Counted from the first letter of the stretch, positions 36,705-46,569 are shown. The stretch: DNA of 64,000 nucleotides from JBFMGD01 sp040751775 (GCA_040751775.1 JBFMGD010000003.1:1-64000); one strand, 5' to 3'. Numbers and translations: made by a program. Notes: generated by a model not told the origin, from the letters alone.

Positions 36705-37475
36705 ATGAGCTACAACCGGATGGAGCTGATGATCAGCCTGGCATCGCGCTTCCTGGAAGATGAAAGCATCGTTGTGGTCGGCACCGGCGCACCGTGCGCC
36801 GCGGCCATGCTGGCTCAAACCCTCTACGCTCCCAATCTGATGATCATGTTTGAAGCGGGCGGGATCGGGCCGCTGCTGCCCTCGATGCCGATTTCCGTGG
36901 GTGATTCGCGCACCTTTTACCGCGCGCTGGCTGCCAGCAGCATGCCCGAAATCATGGAGACCTGCCAGAGGGGCATGGTCGACTATACTTTTTTAGGCGG
37001 TGCGCAAATAGATATGTACGGCAACATTAACTCCACGATGATCGGCAGCGATTACAGCCGCCCAAAAGTGCGCTTTCCCGGCAGCGGCGGCGCGAATGAT
37101 CTTGCTTCGTTCTGCTGGCGCACGATGATGATCACCGTTCAGGACGCGCGGCGCTTTACCAACAAGATTGACTTTATTACCTCGCCGGGTTACCTGACCG
37201 GAAAAGGCGCCCGCGAGGCGGCGGGCCTGCCGCCGGGCAGCGGCCCCTATAAGGTGATTACCGATCTAGGTGTGCTCGGTTTCGACGCTGAAACCAAGAG
37301 GATGCAGGTAGAAAGCATTCACCCGGGCATTACCCGGGAGCAGATCGCGGCAAACACCGGTTTCGAGCTGCTCTGGTCCCCCGATCTGGATACCAGCGAG
37401 CCGCCGACGGAGCAGGAGCTGGCCGTGCTGCGGGAAAAGGTGGATCCGTACCGCTATATTATCGGGCGCAGTTAA
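36705..37475 (+). CDS. CoA-transferase subunit B (GctB-like)
   Basis: 256 residues, partner of the previous gene. FEAGGIGPLLPSMPISVGDS holds the Glu expected to form the covalent CoA intermediate; DYTFLGGAQIDMYGNINSTM is typical of the beta subunit. ATG 36705 follows TATAGGAGG. An 87-base gap separates it from subunit A. Confidence 0.87.
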   Translation: MSYNRMELMISLASRFLEDESIVVVGTGAPCAAAMLAQTLYAPNLMIMFEAGGIGPLLPSMPISVGDSRTFYRALAASSMPEIMETCQRGMVDYTFLGGAQIDMYGNINSTMIGSDYSRPKVRFPGSGGANDLASFCWRTMMITVQDARRFTNKIDFITSPGYLTGKGAREAAGLPPGSGPYKVITDLGVLGFDAETKRMQVESIHPGITREQIAANTGFELLWSPDLDTSEPPTEQELAVLREKVDPYRYIIGRS

Positions 37476-37499
37476 ATCGCTTCACCTGTGAGGTGGAAT

Positions 37500-38681
37500 A
37501 TGGCCAAAACAGTAGTTGTCGGTTACGCCCGAACCCCTTTCGGGCGTTTCCTCGGTTCATTCAAGGATCTGCCGGCTGTGGACCTTGGGGCCGCGGCCGT
37601 GCGTGAGGCGCTGCGGCGGGCCGGAGTGCCCGGCGAGGCGCTGGACAACGTATTTCTGGGCATGGTCGTGCAGGCCGGCGCGGGGCAGATCCCCTCCCGC
37701 CAGGCTACGATCAAGGCCGATCTGCCCGCAACGGTGCCTTCCGATACGATCAATAAGGTCTGCGCCTCCGGCCTGCGGGCCGTCAACTTAAGTGATGCCT
37801 TAATCCGGGCCGGCGAGGCCGGCGCGGTTGTGGCCGGGGGTATGGAGAACATGAGCGCAGCGCCGTACCTGCTGCCCCGGGCCAGGAACGGCTGCCGCAT
37901 GGGTGACGCTCCCCTGGTGGACGGCATGATTAAAGACGGACTCTGGTGCCCGTTCAACAATGTGCACATGGGAGTGTACGGGAGCCGCATCCCGGCCGAG
38001 CACGGCATCACCCGGGCCGAGATGGACCGGTGGGCGCTGCGCAGCCACCAGCGCGCCGTGGCCGCTATGGACAGCGGCCGCCTGGCGGAAGAGATTGTCG
38101 CGGTGGAGGTGCCTCAACCCAAGGGCGAACCGCTGCCGGTGAAGCATGATGAACTGCCGCGGCGGGATACCTCCCTGGAGCAGCTGGCCTCGCTTGCTCC
38201 CGCGTTTGAAGCGGCGGGGTTGGTCACCGCGGGCAACGCGCCCGGCATCAGTGACGGCGCGGCGGCACTGGTGTTGACCGACGCGGAACGAGCCCGGCAG
38301 TGGGGCCTGGAACCGCTCGCTGAAATTGTCTCCCAGGGAGCGGTCTCCCTGGAGCCGCCCTATATCGCCACGGTCCCTCATGCCGCGGCTGAGCTGGCTC
38401 TGCAAAAAGCCGGCCTCAGCGCGTCGCGGATGGACTTAATCGAAGTAAACGAAGCTTTTGCCGCGGTGGCCCTGACCAGTATGAAACTGGGCTGCTGGGA
38501 TGAAGAGAAGGTCAATGTCAACGGCGGAGCGGTGGCCCTGGGTCACCCGATCGGCGCCAGCGGGGCGCGGATCCTGATCACGTTGATCGCCGAGCTGCGC
38601 CGGCGCGGCGGCGGCTACGGCCTGGCTGCGATCTGCAGCGGCGCGGCCCAGGGAGAAGCCACCGTGGTGAAGGTAGGTTAA
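37500..38681 (+). CDS. Acetyl-CoA acyltransferase (thiolase)
   Basis: 393 residues. It condenses or cleaves acyl-CoA and acetyl-CoA. Nucleophile Cys88 in NKVCASGLRAVNLS, His in GGAVALGHPIGASGAR, and the second Cys in AICSGAAQGEA near residue 378 (CSG rather than the common CGGGG-type loop). ATG 37500 follows GAGGTGG. It lies in a row with a CoA-transferase and two acyl-CoA dehydrogenases. No hydratase or 3-hydroxyacyl-CoA dehydrogenase is adjacent, so those steps must be encoded elsewhere. Confidence 0.94.
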   Translation: MAKTVVVGYARTPFGRFLGSFKDLPAVDLGAAAVREALRRAGVPGEALDNVFLGMVVQAGAGQIPSRQATIKADLPATVPSDTINKVCASGLRAVNLSDALIRAGEAGAVVAGGMENMSAAPYLLPRARNGCRMGDAPLVDGMIKDGLWCPFNNVHMGVYGSRIPAEHGITRAEMDRWALRSHQRAVAAMDSGRLAEEIVAVEVPQPKGEPLPVKHDELPRRDTSLEQLASLAPAFEAAGLVTAGNAPGISDGAAALVLTDAERARQWGLEPLAEIVSQGAVSLEPPYIATVPHAAAELALQKAGLSASRMDLIEVNEAFAAVALTSMKLGCWDEEKVNVNGGAVALGHPIGASGARILITLIAELRRRGGGYGLAAICSGAAQGEATVVKVG

Positions 38682-38706
38682 AACAAAGAATCGGGAGAGC
38701 GGGTTT

Positions 38707-39837
38707 ATGGATTTTAGCTTATCGCCGCGTCACGCGGCGCGGCGGGATGAGTTCAGGGATTTTGCCGAACGGGAGATCCAGCCGGCTGAAAAAGACTATC
38801 CCCGGGAGAACCTGCGGCGGATGGCCGGCCGCGGCTACCTGGGCTTGCCGATCCCGCGGCAGTGGGGCGGGCAGGGAGAGGATTTTCTTACATATATCCT
38901 GTTGATTGAAGAGATTTCCCGGGTTTGCGCCTCCACGGGAGTAATCCTGGCGGTGCATACCTCGGTGGGCAGCTTCCCCCTGCTCTATTACGGCACCGCC
39001 AGTCAAAAAGAGCTCTACCTGCGCCGCCTCGCGAGCGGCGAGATGATCGGCGCGTTCGCCCTTACCGAGACGCAGGCCGGTTCGGATGCCGCCGCTCTGG
39101 GCGCCACGGCGCGGCGTGTGAACGGCGGCTATGTGCTGAACGGGTGCAAGCTTTTCATCACTAGCGGGGGAGAGGCGGATCTCTACACCGTATTTGCCAC
39201 GGTGGATCGCTCCCTGAGCAGCAGAGGGATCTGCGCCTTTCTTGTCGAAAAAGGTACGCCGGGGTTATCCGCCGGGCCGCGCGAACGGAAAATGGGGCTG
39301 CACGGCTCCGCCACCACCGAGCTCAGGTTTGATGAGATGCTTCTGCCTCCGGCAAACCTCCTGGGCAGCGAAGGCGGCGGCTTCCGGATCGCGCTGTCCC
39401 TTTTGGAAGGCGGCCGCATCGGCATCGCCGCCCAGGGGTTGGGCCTGGCGAGGGCGGCCCTGGAAAGCACCGCCGCTCATATCGCGGCAAGCGGGCAGTG
39501 CGGCACCGCGGCCGGCCAGGCGGCTCGCTTCATCCTGGCCGATCTATTCACGCGGCTCGAAGCGGCCAGGCTTCTCGTTTGGCGCGCCGCCTGCTTCAAG
39601 GATGCCGGACGGCCCTGCACCCGGGAAGCGTCGATGGCCAAGCAGTACGCCACCGACCTTGCGGTGCAGGCGTCGGCCCGCTGTCTCGATCTGTGGGCTG
39701 CGGCGGGGATGAGCCTGGATAATCCGCTGACCCGCTATTTTTGTGATGCCAAGGTCACCCAGATTTACGAGGGTTCGAACCAGATCCAGCGTATCGTGAT
39801 CGCCAGGGAGCTGCTGAAAAGTTTGGCTAAAATCTAA
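38707..39837 (+). CDS. Acyl-CoA dehydrogenase
   Basis: 376 residues. FAD motif ALTETQAGSDAAAL, substrate/FAD segment FITSGGEADLYTVF, and C-terminal QIYEGSNQIQ with the expected catalytic Glu. Diverged from the neighbour at 39.9 kb, so the two may handle different chain types. Some internal positions (DLWAAAGMSLDNPL in place of the usual [12 protein letters not shown] segment) are unusual for the family. Confidence 0.93.
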   Translation: MDFSLSPRHAARRDEFRDFAEREIQPAEKDYPRENLRRMAGRGYLGLPIPRQWGGQGEDFLTYILLIEEISRVCASTGVILAVHTSVGSFPLLYYGTASQKELYLRRLASGEMIGAFALTETQAGSDAAALGATARRVNGGYVLNGCKLFITSGGEADLYTVFATVDRSLSSRGICAFLVEKGTPGLSAGPRERKMGLHGSATTELRFDEMLLPPANLLGSEGGGFRIALSLLEGGRIGIAAQGLGLARAALESTAAHIAASGQCGTAAGQAARFILADLFTRLEAARLLVWRAACFKDAGRPCTREASMAKQYATDLAVQASARCLDLWAAAGMSLDNPLTRYFCDAKVTQIYEGSNQIQRIVIARELLKSLAKI

Positions 39838-39860
39838 GTTAAGCGGGAGGTAGGGAGCAC

Positions 39861-41003
39861 ATGGATTTCATTCTCACCGAAGAGCAGGAGATGACCCGGC
39901 AGATGGTGCGCGGCTTTGCCGAAAAAGAGGTAAAGCCCGGCGCCGAGGAGAGGGATGATCAGGAGAGGTTTTCCCGCGAGATATTTGATAAAATGGGCCG
40001 CCTCGGTATCACCGGCATACCCTGGCCGGAAGAGTACGGCGGCGGCGGCTGTGATTTCATCAGCTACGTAATCGCCGTGGAAGAACTTTCCCGGGTCGAC
40101 GCTTCGGCCGGCACCACGCTTTCGGCGCATATCTCCCTGGCCGGCTGGCCGATCTTCAAATACGGCAGCGAAGCGCAAAAGAAAAAATATCTTGAACCGA
40201 TGGCCCTCGGGGAAAAACTGGGCGCCTACGGTTTAACGGAAGCGACCGCCGGCACTGATGCGGCGGGTTTGCGAACCACGGCCGTGCTTGACGGAGACAG
40301 CTACGTGTTAAACGGCAACAAGATCTTTATCACCAACGCCGGCGAGGCGGAAATATACATCGTTTTCGCCGTAACCGACAAGGAGAAGAAGACTAGAGGA
40401 ATCAGCGCCTTTATCGTGGAGAAGGGCACCCCCGGCTTTGCCTTCGGGAAAAAAGAACGCAAGATGGGGCTGCGCTCTTCGCCGACTTTGGAGCTCATTT
40501 TTGACAACTGCCGCGTGCCGCGGGAGAACATACTCGGGCAGGAAGGCGATGGTTTTAAAATCGCCATGAGCACCTTGGACGGCGGGCGGAACGGGATTGC
40601 CGCCCAGGCGGTGGGGATCGCCCAGGGAGCGCTGGAAGAGGCGGCCGCGTACGCGCAAAGCCGCGAGCAGTTCGGGCAGCCGATCGCGAACTTTCAGGCG
40701 ATCTCGTTTATGCTGGCCGATATGGCCACCAAGGTGGAAGCGGCGCGCCTGCTGACCTACCAGGCCGCATTCCTGGAAAGCCGCGGCTTGCCCTACGGTA
40801 AAGCTTCGGCGATGGCGAAGCTGTTTGCCTCGGAAGCGGCGATGGAGATTACCACGAACGCGGTGCAGATATTCGGCGGCTACGGTTACACCCGCGACTA
40901 TCCCGTGGAGCGCTTTATGCGCGACGCCAAAATTACGCAGATCTATGAAGGGACCAGTGAAGTACAGCGCCTGGTTATTTCCCGTTACGTGTTAAAAGGG
41001 TAG
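39861..41003 (+). CDS. Acyl-CoA dehydrogenase
   Basis: 380 residues. It follows the previous gene by 23 bases with GGGAGG before ATG 39861. Motifs: [49 protein letters not shown] and [10 protein letters not shown] with the catalytic Glu. This is a standard short-chain (butyryl/isobutyryl-type) enzyme by pattern. Electrons would go to EtfAB, which is not in the window. Confidence 0.95.
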   Translation: MDFILTEEQEMTRQMVRGFAEKEVKPGAEERDDQERFSREIFDKMGRLGITGIPWPEEYGGGGCDFISYVIAVEELSRVDASAGTTLSAHISLAGWPIFKYGSEAQKKKYLEPMALGEKLGAYGLTEATAGTDAAGLRTTAVLDGDSYVLNGNKIFITNAGEAEIYIVFAVTDKEKKTRGISAFIVEKGTPGFAFGKKERKMGLRSSPTLELIFDNCRVPRENILGQEGDGFKIAMSTLDGGRNGIAAQAVGIAQGALEEAAAYAQSREQFGQPIANFQAISFMLADMATKVEAARLLTYQAAFLESRGLPYGKASAMAKLFASEAAMEITTNAVQIFGGYGYTRDYPVERFMRDAKITQIYEGTSEVQRLVISRYVLKG

Positions 41004-41125
41004 GCGGCCGGTTTATCCTTTTTATCAGGCGAAGCCGGTCCGGCACAGCGGCGGTTCCGGATGAACGGCAGCCGCCGCGGCAATTTGTCGGCCAACATTG
41101 CGGAAACGAAAGGAGACAGCGTGGT

Positions 41126-41653
41126 ATGGGCGATCAAAAACGGGGTCTGGTCATGGTTTATACCGGTGACGGCAAGGGTAAAACCACGGCGGCTGTCGGT
41201 CAGGCGCTGCGGGCGCTCGGGCACGGATACCGTATCTATATGATTCATTTTATGAAAGGGCGCGATTACGGCGAATTTCTCGTCTCGGCCTACCTGCCCA
41301 ACTGGACGGTGGTCCGGACGGGGCGGGATGAATTTGTCGACCGGGAAAACCCGGCCCAGGTTGATATCGAACTGGCCCGGGACGGTTTTGAGCGGGCCAA
41401 GAAGGCGATCTTCAGCGGTGATTACGACCTGGTCGTGCTGGATGAAATCAACGTGGCCGTGGACTACGGTTTGATTCCCGAAGCGGAACTGCTGGCGCTG
41501 CTGGCGGAAAAACCGGCGCCGATAAGCTTAATCCTGACCGGACGCGGCGCTTCACCGGAACTGGTAAAACGGGCAGACATGGTCAGCGAGGTGCTGGCAA
41601 TTAAACATCATTATGACAGCGGCGTGCCGGACCGCAAGGGAATAGAGTATTAA
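41126..41653 (+). CDS. cobO: Cob(I)alamin adenosyltransferase (CobO/BtuR type)
   Basis: 175 residues. It makes adenosylcobalamin from reduced corrinoid and ATP. P-loop VYTGDGKGKTTAAVG (residues about 11-25), IHFMKGRDYGE and DLVVLDEINVAVDYGL are diagnostic. Placed just before the mutase chaperone and B12 mutase genes, so it likely supplies their cofactor. Confidence 0.93.
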   Translation: MGDQKRGLVMVYTGDGKGKTTAAVGQALRALGHGYRIYMIHFMKGRDYGEFLVSAYLPNWTVVRTGRDEFVDRENPAQVDIELARDGFERAKKAIFSGDYDLVVLDEINVAVDYGLIPEAELLALLAEKPAPISLILTGRGASPELVKRADMVSEVLAIKHHYDSGVPDRKGIEY

Positions 41654-41719
41654 GGGAGAGAATGCAGGATTCAGAATTTGGCATAACAAAAGACGGTGCA
41701 TGGCCATAATTTTGACTTA

Positions 41720-41755
41720 GTTCCAATGGGCACGGCATGCCGTGCCCATTGGAAC
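41720..41755. repeat. 36-base perfect palindrome before meaB
   Basis: GTTCCAATGGGCACGGCA and its exact reverse complement abut without a spacer. As RNA it would form a 16-bp stem with a four-base loop; no T-run follows. It lies 22 bases upstream of the meaB ATG and 66 bases after the adenosyltransferase stop. It could be an operator, a transcript-processing hairpin or a REP-type element. Confidence 0.9.
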
Positions 41756-41776
41756 AGATAGCAATGAGGTGTTTAT

Positions 41777-42730
41777 ATGCAGCAGTTGGTCGAAGAGTTG
41801 CTTGGCGGCAGCAGGCGCGCCCTGGCCCGCTTGATTTCGATCGTGGAAAACAGCGACCCGCGGAAGTATGCGATCCTGAAGGAGCTCTACCCCCATACCG
41901 GCAGGGCTTACGTGCTCGGCGTGACCGGGGCCCCCGGTTCAGGGAAGAGTTCCCTGGTAGACCGGCTGCTGCAGCTTGCCCGGCGGGACGGCTTGACGGC
42001 GGGCGTGATCGCCGTCGATCCGACCAGCCCCTTCTCCGGCGGCGCGATCCTCGGTGACCGGATCAGAATGCAGGATCACGCGCTTGATCCGGGCGTGTTC
42101 ATCCGCAGCATGGGCACCCGGGGCAGCCTGGGAGGCCTCTCCCGGGCTGCCGGGGAGGCTGTCCAGGTCCTGGATGCTTTCGGCAAAGATCTAATCCTGG
42201 TGGAGACCGTGGGGGTCGGACAATCGGAGATCGATATCGTGAAAACCGCCGATACGACGGTCGTGGTTTTGACTCCCGCCGGGGGTGACAGTGTCCAGAC
42301 CCTGAAGGCCGGGATCATGGAGATCGCCGATATTTTCGTGATTAATAAAGCCGACCTGCCCGGCGCGGAACGAACCGCAGCTGAGGTAAACGGTATGCTC
42401 GAGATGAAGGGTGGCTACGCCTGGCGCCCGCCGGTCGTAGCCACGGTCTCGACGCGTGATCAAGGGATCGAGGCGCTCTGGCAGGTGCTTGCGGATCACC
42501 GCTCTTACCTGGAGGAAAGCGGGCGGCTGCAGGCGGTGCGCAGAGAACGGGTGCGGCGGGAGCTGACCGAACAGGTGGAGCACCTGGTGAAAAGCGGTGT
42601 CTGGGATCGAATCAAGACGCTGGCCGCCCTGGAAAATTTACTGGAAGATATCGCCCGGCGCCGGGCTGATCCGTACAGCACGGCCCGCAAGCTGCTTGAA
42701 AAGATCAATTTCCCTCTTGCTGAAGAGTGA
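41777..42730 (+). CDS. meaB: MeaB/ArgK-type GTPase, mutase chaperone
   Basis: 317 residues. G3E-family GTPase that guards and reloads adenosylcobalamin in acyl-CoA mutases. P-loop VTGAPGSGKSSLVD (about 49-62), VDPTSPFSGGAILGDRIRM, ETVGVGQSEIDI and NKADLPG are intact. It precedes the mutase large subunit by 14 bases, so the partnership is well supported. Confidence 0.95.
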   Translation: MQQLVEELLGGSRRALARLISIVENSDPRKYAILKELYPHTGRAYVLGVTGAPGSGKSSLVDRLLQLARRDGLTAGVIAVDPTSPFSGGAILGDRIRMQDHALDPGVFIRSMGTRGSLGGLSRAAGEAVQVLDAFGKDLILVETVGVGQSEIDIVKTADTTVVVLTPAGGDSVQTLKAGIMEIADIFVINKADLPGAERTAAEVNGMLEMKGGYAWRPPVVATVSTRDQGIEALWQVLADHRSYLEESGRLQAVRRERVRRELTEQVEHLVKSGVWDRIKTLAALENLLEDIARRRADPYSTARKLLEKINFPLAEE

Positions 42731-42744
42731 AGGAGATGTGAGCG

Positions 42745-44409
42745 ATGGGAGAAGAGGACTTTACACTTAAGATCAGGGAAGAGCAACAACTGTGGCGGGA
42801 ACAGCAGGAGCAACAGCAAGAGCGCCCGGAACCTTTTACCACGGTTTCCGGCGAGCCGGTGAACGATCTTTATACACCGGCGGACATTGCCGGGTTGGAT
42901 TACCTGAAAGATCTGGGGTTCCCCGGCTGCTATCCCTATACCCGGGGGGTGCAAAGCAACATGTACCGGGGCCGGCTCTGGACCATGCGCCAGTTTTCCG
43001 GCTTCGGAGACGCTTTTGACTCCAACCGGCGCTACCGCTACCTGCTGGAGCAGGGCCAAACTGGTTTAAGTGTGGCCTTCGATATGCCCACAATCATGGG
43101 CTACGACTCCGATCACCCCCGCGCACTGGGTGAGGTGGGCCGCTGCGGGGTGGCGATCGATTCCCTGGCTGATATGGAGATACTTTTTGACCGGATTCCA
43201 CTCGACCAGATTACCACATCGATGACCATAAACGGGCCTGCCGCCATCCTCTGGTGCATCTACCTCGCGAATGCGGAAAAACAGGGTGTACCATTGGAAA
43301 AAGTGGGCGGCACCATCCAGAACGACATCTTGAAGGAATATATCGCCCAGAAATCGTGGATTTTCCCGCCGGAGCCTTCGATGCGCCTGATTACCGATAT
43401 CTTTGCGTTTGCCGCGCGCCGTGTCCCCCGCTGGAATACCGTCAGCATCAGCGGTTACCACATCCGGGAAGCGGGCTCCACTGCGGTGCAGGAGCTGGCC
43501 TTCACCCTGGCGGACGGGTTCGCTTACGTGGAAGCGGGGATCAAAGCCGGCCTGGATGTGGATACTTTCGCGCCGCGGCTCTCTTTTTTCTTTAACGCTC
43601 ATCTTGATTTCTTTGAAGAGATCTGTAAATACCGCGCGGCCCGGCGCATCTGGGCGCGCCGCATGAAAGAGCGTTACGGGGCCAGGGATCCCCGTTCGTG
43701 GATGCTGCGCTTCCACACCCAGACCGCGGGCTGCAGCCTTACCGCCCAGGAACCGGAAAACAATATCGTCCGGACAACGCTCGAAGCGCTGGCGGCGGTG
43801 ATGGGCGGGACCCAGTCGCTGCACACCAATTCCATGGACGAAGTGCTGGCCCTGCCTACCGAAAAAGCCGTGAAGATCGCCCTGCGCACACAGCAGATTA
43901 TCGCCTATGAAAGCGGCGTGGCCAACACGATCGATCCCCTGGCCGGCTCCTACTTCGTGGAAGCGTTGACCGGCCGGATGGAAGCGGCGGCTGAAGACTA
44001 TTTCCGCCGCATCGAAGAGCTCGGCGGAGTGCTCGCCGCCATTGACTGCGGCTTTTTTCAGCAGGAGATCGCCGATGCCGCCTACAGCTACCAGCAAGCC
44101 GTCGATCGCGGCGAACGGGTCGTGGTGGGGATGAACCGTTTTGCCGGCGGGGAGCTGCCGCAAATCGAACTGCTGAGAATCGATCCGGCGGTGGAGCGAA
44201 AACAGGTCGAGCGGCTGCAAGCGCTGCGTGAAAAGCGTGACGCAATCGCGGTGGCGGGCAGCCTCGAGCGGTTAAAGAAAGCGGCGGCCGGTCCGGAAAA
44301 CCTGGTTCCTTATATCCTGGAAGCGGTGAAACTCTACGCCACCGAAGGGGAAATCGTGGCGGCGCTGAAAGAAGTCTTCGGGGAATACCGGGAGAAGCCG
44401 CTTTTTTAA
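42745..44409 (+). CDS. Acyl-CoA mutase large subunit (methylmalonyl-CoA or isobutyryl-CoA type)
   Basis: 554 residues: the substrate-binding TIM-barrel half without the B12 domain, which is a separate gene at 44.5 kb. Motifs: [66 protein letters not shown]. In methylmalonyl-CoA mutases the segment after WTMRQ is normally Tyr-Ala-Gly-Phe; here it is FSGF, with Phe84 at the place where isobutyryl-CoA mutases carry Phe. The Arg of PPEPSMRLI is kept. So family is sure, substrate is not: methylmalonyl-CoA/succinyl-CoA or isobutyryl-CoA/butyryl-CoA. Confidence 0.93.
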   Translation: MGEEDFTLKIREEQQLWREQQEQQQERPEPFTTVSGEPVNDLYTPADIAGLDYLKDLGFPGCYPYTRGVQSNMYRGRLWTMRQFSGFGDAFDSNRRYRYLLEQGQTGLSVAFDMPTIMGYDSDHPRALGEVGRCGVAIDSLADMEILFDRIPLDQITTSMTINGPAAILWCIYLANAEKQGVPLEKVGGTIQNDILKEYIAQKSWIFPPEPSMRLITDIFAFAARRVPRWNTVSISGYHIREAGSTAVQELAFTLADGFAYVEAGIKAGLDVDTFAPRLSFFFNAHLDFFEEICKYRAARRIWARRMKERYGARDPRSWMLRFHTQTAGCSLTAQEPENNIVRTTLEALAAVMGGTQSLHTNSMDEVLALPTEKAVKIALRTQQIIAYESGVANTIDPLAGSYFVEALTGRMEAAAEDYFRRIEELGGVLAAIDCGFFQQEIADAAYSYQQAVDRGERVVVGMNRFAGGELPQIELLRIDPAVERKQVERLQALREKRDAIAVAGSLERLKKAAAGPENLVPYILEAVKLYATEGEIVAALKEVFGEYREKPLF

Positions 44410-44410
44410 G

Positions 44411-44455
44411 AAGTGAGAAGTGGGAAGTGAGATGTGGAAAGTGGGAAAAGTAAGG
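44411..44455 (+). repeat. Low-complexity AAGTGRGAAGTG repeats
   Basis: Degenerate tandem copies of a 7-8 base unit (AAGTGAG, AAGTGGG, AAGTGAG, AAAGTGGG) fill the space between the mutase large subunit and the ribosome site of the B12 subunit. The T-free, purine-rich stretch can vary in length by slippage. Confidence 0.7.
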
Positions 44456-44466
44456 AGGTTTTTTCG

Positions 44467-44874
44467 GTGGAGCGGAAAATTAGGGTACTGGTGGCGAAGC
44501 CGGGCCTGGACGGGCATGACCGCGGGGCCAAGGTAGTGGCGCGGGCATTGCGGGATGCGGGGATGGAGGTAATTTACACCGGACTGCACCAGACGCCCGA
44601 GCAGGTAGCCGAAGCGGCGCTGCAGGAAGATGTGCATGTCGTCGGTTTGAGCATACTATCCGGCGCGCACATGACCCTGGTGCCCAGAATCAGAGCACTG
44701 CTCGATGAAAGGCAGCTGCGCGATGTCCTGCTGCTGGTCGGCGGCATCATCCCCGCGGATGAAGCCGCAGAACTTAAGAGCAAGGGCTACGCGGCCGGAG
44801 TGTTTACGCCGGGGGAGCCGCTCGATGCCATTATTAATTTCATTCGCGCGCAAGCAAGTCCAGCCGAAGTATAA
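44467..44874 (+). CDS. Acyl-CoA mutase B12-binding subunit
   Basis: 135 residues. Cobalamin-binding domain with the base-off signature DGHDRG (His17 should ligate cobalt), LSILSGAH and [20 protein letters not shown] 44467 follows TAAGGAGG; the frame is open to 44434 through the repeat tract but that precedes the ribosome site. It pairs with the large subunit at 42.7 kb. Confidence 0.95.
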   Translation: MERKIRVLVAKPGLDGHDRGAKVVARALRDAGMEVIYTGLHQTPEQVAEAALQEDVHVVGLSILSGAHMTLVPRIRALLDERQLRDVLLLVGGIIPADEAAELKSKGYAAGVFTPGEPLDAIINFIRAQASPAEV

Positions 44875-44904
44875 AGCGGCGCCGGAAACCCGGGCGAATG
44901 GCGG

Positions 44905-45951
44905 TTACTGCCCTACCGCGGTGCCGGCCCGCCTGTTCCGCCGAACTGCTTTGCGGCGATCGTTTTGGAAAGTTTTTTGGTAATATTGTTTTTGCCAGGC
45001 CAGGCTGTCGGTTATCGTTTCAATCAAGGGCCGGGCCTGGTAGCCCAGTTCCCGCGCGGCTTTGGCGCAGCTAAAGTTGGTATTGTCGATTACGGTCTGC
45101 AGGGAGTAGCAGGTAAACTGCGGCGTTGTTTTGCAGATCCGGTAGAGCTGTTCAGTAAAGCGGGAGACAAAAAGGGCGGTTTTAAAGGGCAGCATAACCA
45201 GGCGGGAGCGGATGCCTGCCGCTTCCTGGGTGAGCCGGCGCAGTTGCTGCAGGGTAACGCAGTTTCCCGATAAAATGTATGCTTCTCCGGTACGCCCTTT
45301 TTCCGCCGCCCGGATTAAACCGCGGGCAACATCGCGCACATCGACGAAATCGAAGGCGCCGTTTACCAGAAAATGCAGTTTCCGCGTCGCGAAACTCTTC
45401 AGCAACTGCCCCATTTCCGATTCCAGGTAGTCGTGGGGACCGATAATACCGGTGGGGCAGACTACGACAGCATCAAGACCTTTTTCGGCCAACTCCAGAA
45501 CCGCCAGCGCCCCTTCAGCCTTACTGCGGTCATACGCCCCCGCCGGGCTGTCGGGAGCGAGGGGAGTGTTTTCATCGATGAGCACACCGTGCGGTTCGCG
45601 CCGGTAGGCGTGAATGGAAGCGGTGTGGACCAGGCGCCGGACGCCTGCCTGCAGCGCCGTTTCGGCAACATTGCGCGCTCCGTCCACGTTTACCCGGTAC
45701 ATGGTCTCGTGCGAACCGGGCATGATGGAGATTATTCCGGCCAGGTGGTAGACCGTCTCGATGCCTGCCATCGCTTTTTCAAGAACAGCACGGTCAAGGA
45801 TATTGCCCACGATTACTTCCACCAGCAGTCCGTGCAGCGACTGGAGCGATTCTCCCGGCAGAACCATGGCCCTGACCCGTTCACCCCTTTCCAGAAGTTC
45901 CCGCACCAGGACATTTCCCAAGTGGCCCGTGGCGCCTGTAACCAGTATCAT
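44905..45951 (-). CDS. NAD(P)-dependent epimerase/reductase (extended SDR)
   Basis: 348 residues. Rossmann motif VTGATGHLGNVL (4-15), active-site YDRSKAEG (Tyr-x-x-x-Lys) and a dihydroflavonol-reductase-like layout. The C terminus is strongly basic (RRKAVRRNRRAG). It lies directly after a TetR gene with four bases between, so the regulator likely controls it. Substrate unknown; lipid or steroid-like ketones are handled by related proteins. Confidence 0.85.
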   Translation of the reverse strand: MILVTGATGHLGNVLVRELLERGERVRAMVLPGESLQSLHGLLVEVIVGNILDRAVLEKAMAGIETVYHLAGIISIMPGSHETMYRVNVDGARNVAETALQAGVRRLVHTASIHAYRREPHGVLIDENTPLAPDSPAGAYDRSKAEGALAVLELAEKGLDAVVVCPTGIIGPHDYLESEMGQLLKSFATRKLHFLVNGAFDFVDVRDVARGLIRAAEKGRTGEAYILSGNCVTLQQLRRLTQEAAGIRSRLVMLPFKTALFVSRFTEQLYRICKTTPQFTCYSLQTVIDNTNFSCAKAARELGYQARPLIETITDSLAWQKQYYQKTFQNDRRKAVRRNRRAGTAVGQ

Positions 45952-45955
45952 CAGT

Positions 45956-46555
45956 TTATTCCCTCCGTGTCAGCCCATCCAGCAGAATCCGGATACTATC
46001 CTGCAGCACCTTGCCCCAGTCGGCTCCCAAGGGATCCAGGATGGCCTGCAGAAAGAGCCCGCTGGATAGCGATAAGATAACCTGCGCTCCGGAAACGGGG
46101 TCGATCGGTTTCAGGGTGCCTTCCGCGATCCCCTGCCTGATCAAGTTTTCCAGGATCCGCTGGTATTTTTGGTAGGGCGCCAGGGTGGCCCGGCGCACCT
46201 GTTCATTGCGGCTGGCTTGGGTCCAGAGTTCCATAAAAATGGAGATCTGGGTATTGTTCGATTGGAGAACCACCTGCATCATTCCCGCCATCCGCAGGAG
46301 GCTTTCCGGGACTGTCGATGCTTCAGCGGCGACCTTCATCAAGGAATATTCCAGATTGCTCAACCAGGTTTCGAGCAGTTCCAAAAAGACAGTTTCTTTG
46401 CTCTCGAAGTGATAATAAAAGGCCCCTTTACTCACTCCAGCGCGCCGGCAGATCTCCGCCACCCCGGTTCTGTCATAACCGTCCGCGATGAATCCACTGG
46501 TGGCTGCATTAAGGATACTGGCCCGTGTTTCGGTGCGCCGTTGTTCGTTTCTCAT
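45956..46555 (-). CDS. TetR/AcrR family transcriptional regulator
   Basis: 199 residues. N-terminal helix-turn-helix GVAEICRRAGVSKGAFYYHF (about 28-47), then a ligand domain of the type seen in fatty-acid-responsive TetR proteins. An operator-like palindrome lies between its promoter and start codon, so autorepression is likely. First gene of a two-gene operon with the SDR epimerase. Confidence 0.9.
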   Translation of the reverse strand: MRNEQRRTETRASILNAATSGFIADGYDRTGVAEICRRAGVSKGAFYYHFESKETVFLELLETWLSNLEYSLMKVAAEASTVPESLLRMAGMMQVVLQSNNTQISIFMELWTQASRNEQVRRATLAPYQKYQRILENLIRQGIAEGTLKPIDPVSGAQVILSLSSGLFLQAILDPLGADWGKVLQDSIRILLDGLTRRE

Positions 46556-46569
46556 CCGTATCTCCTAAA

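Noticed and set aside
43066..44220. 384-codon minus-strand frame opposite the mutase large subunit
   Set aside because: It is a shadow of the conserved mutase coding sequence.
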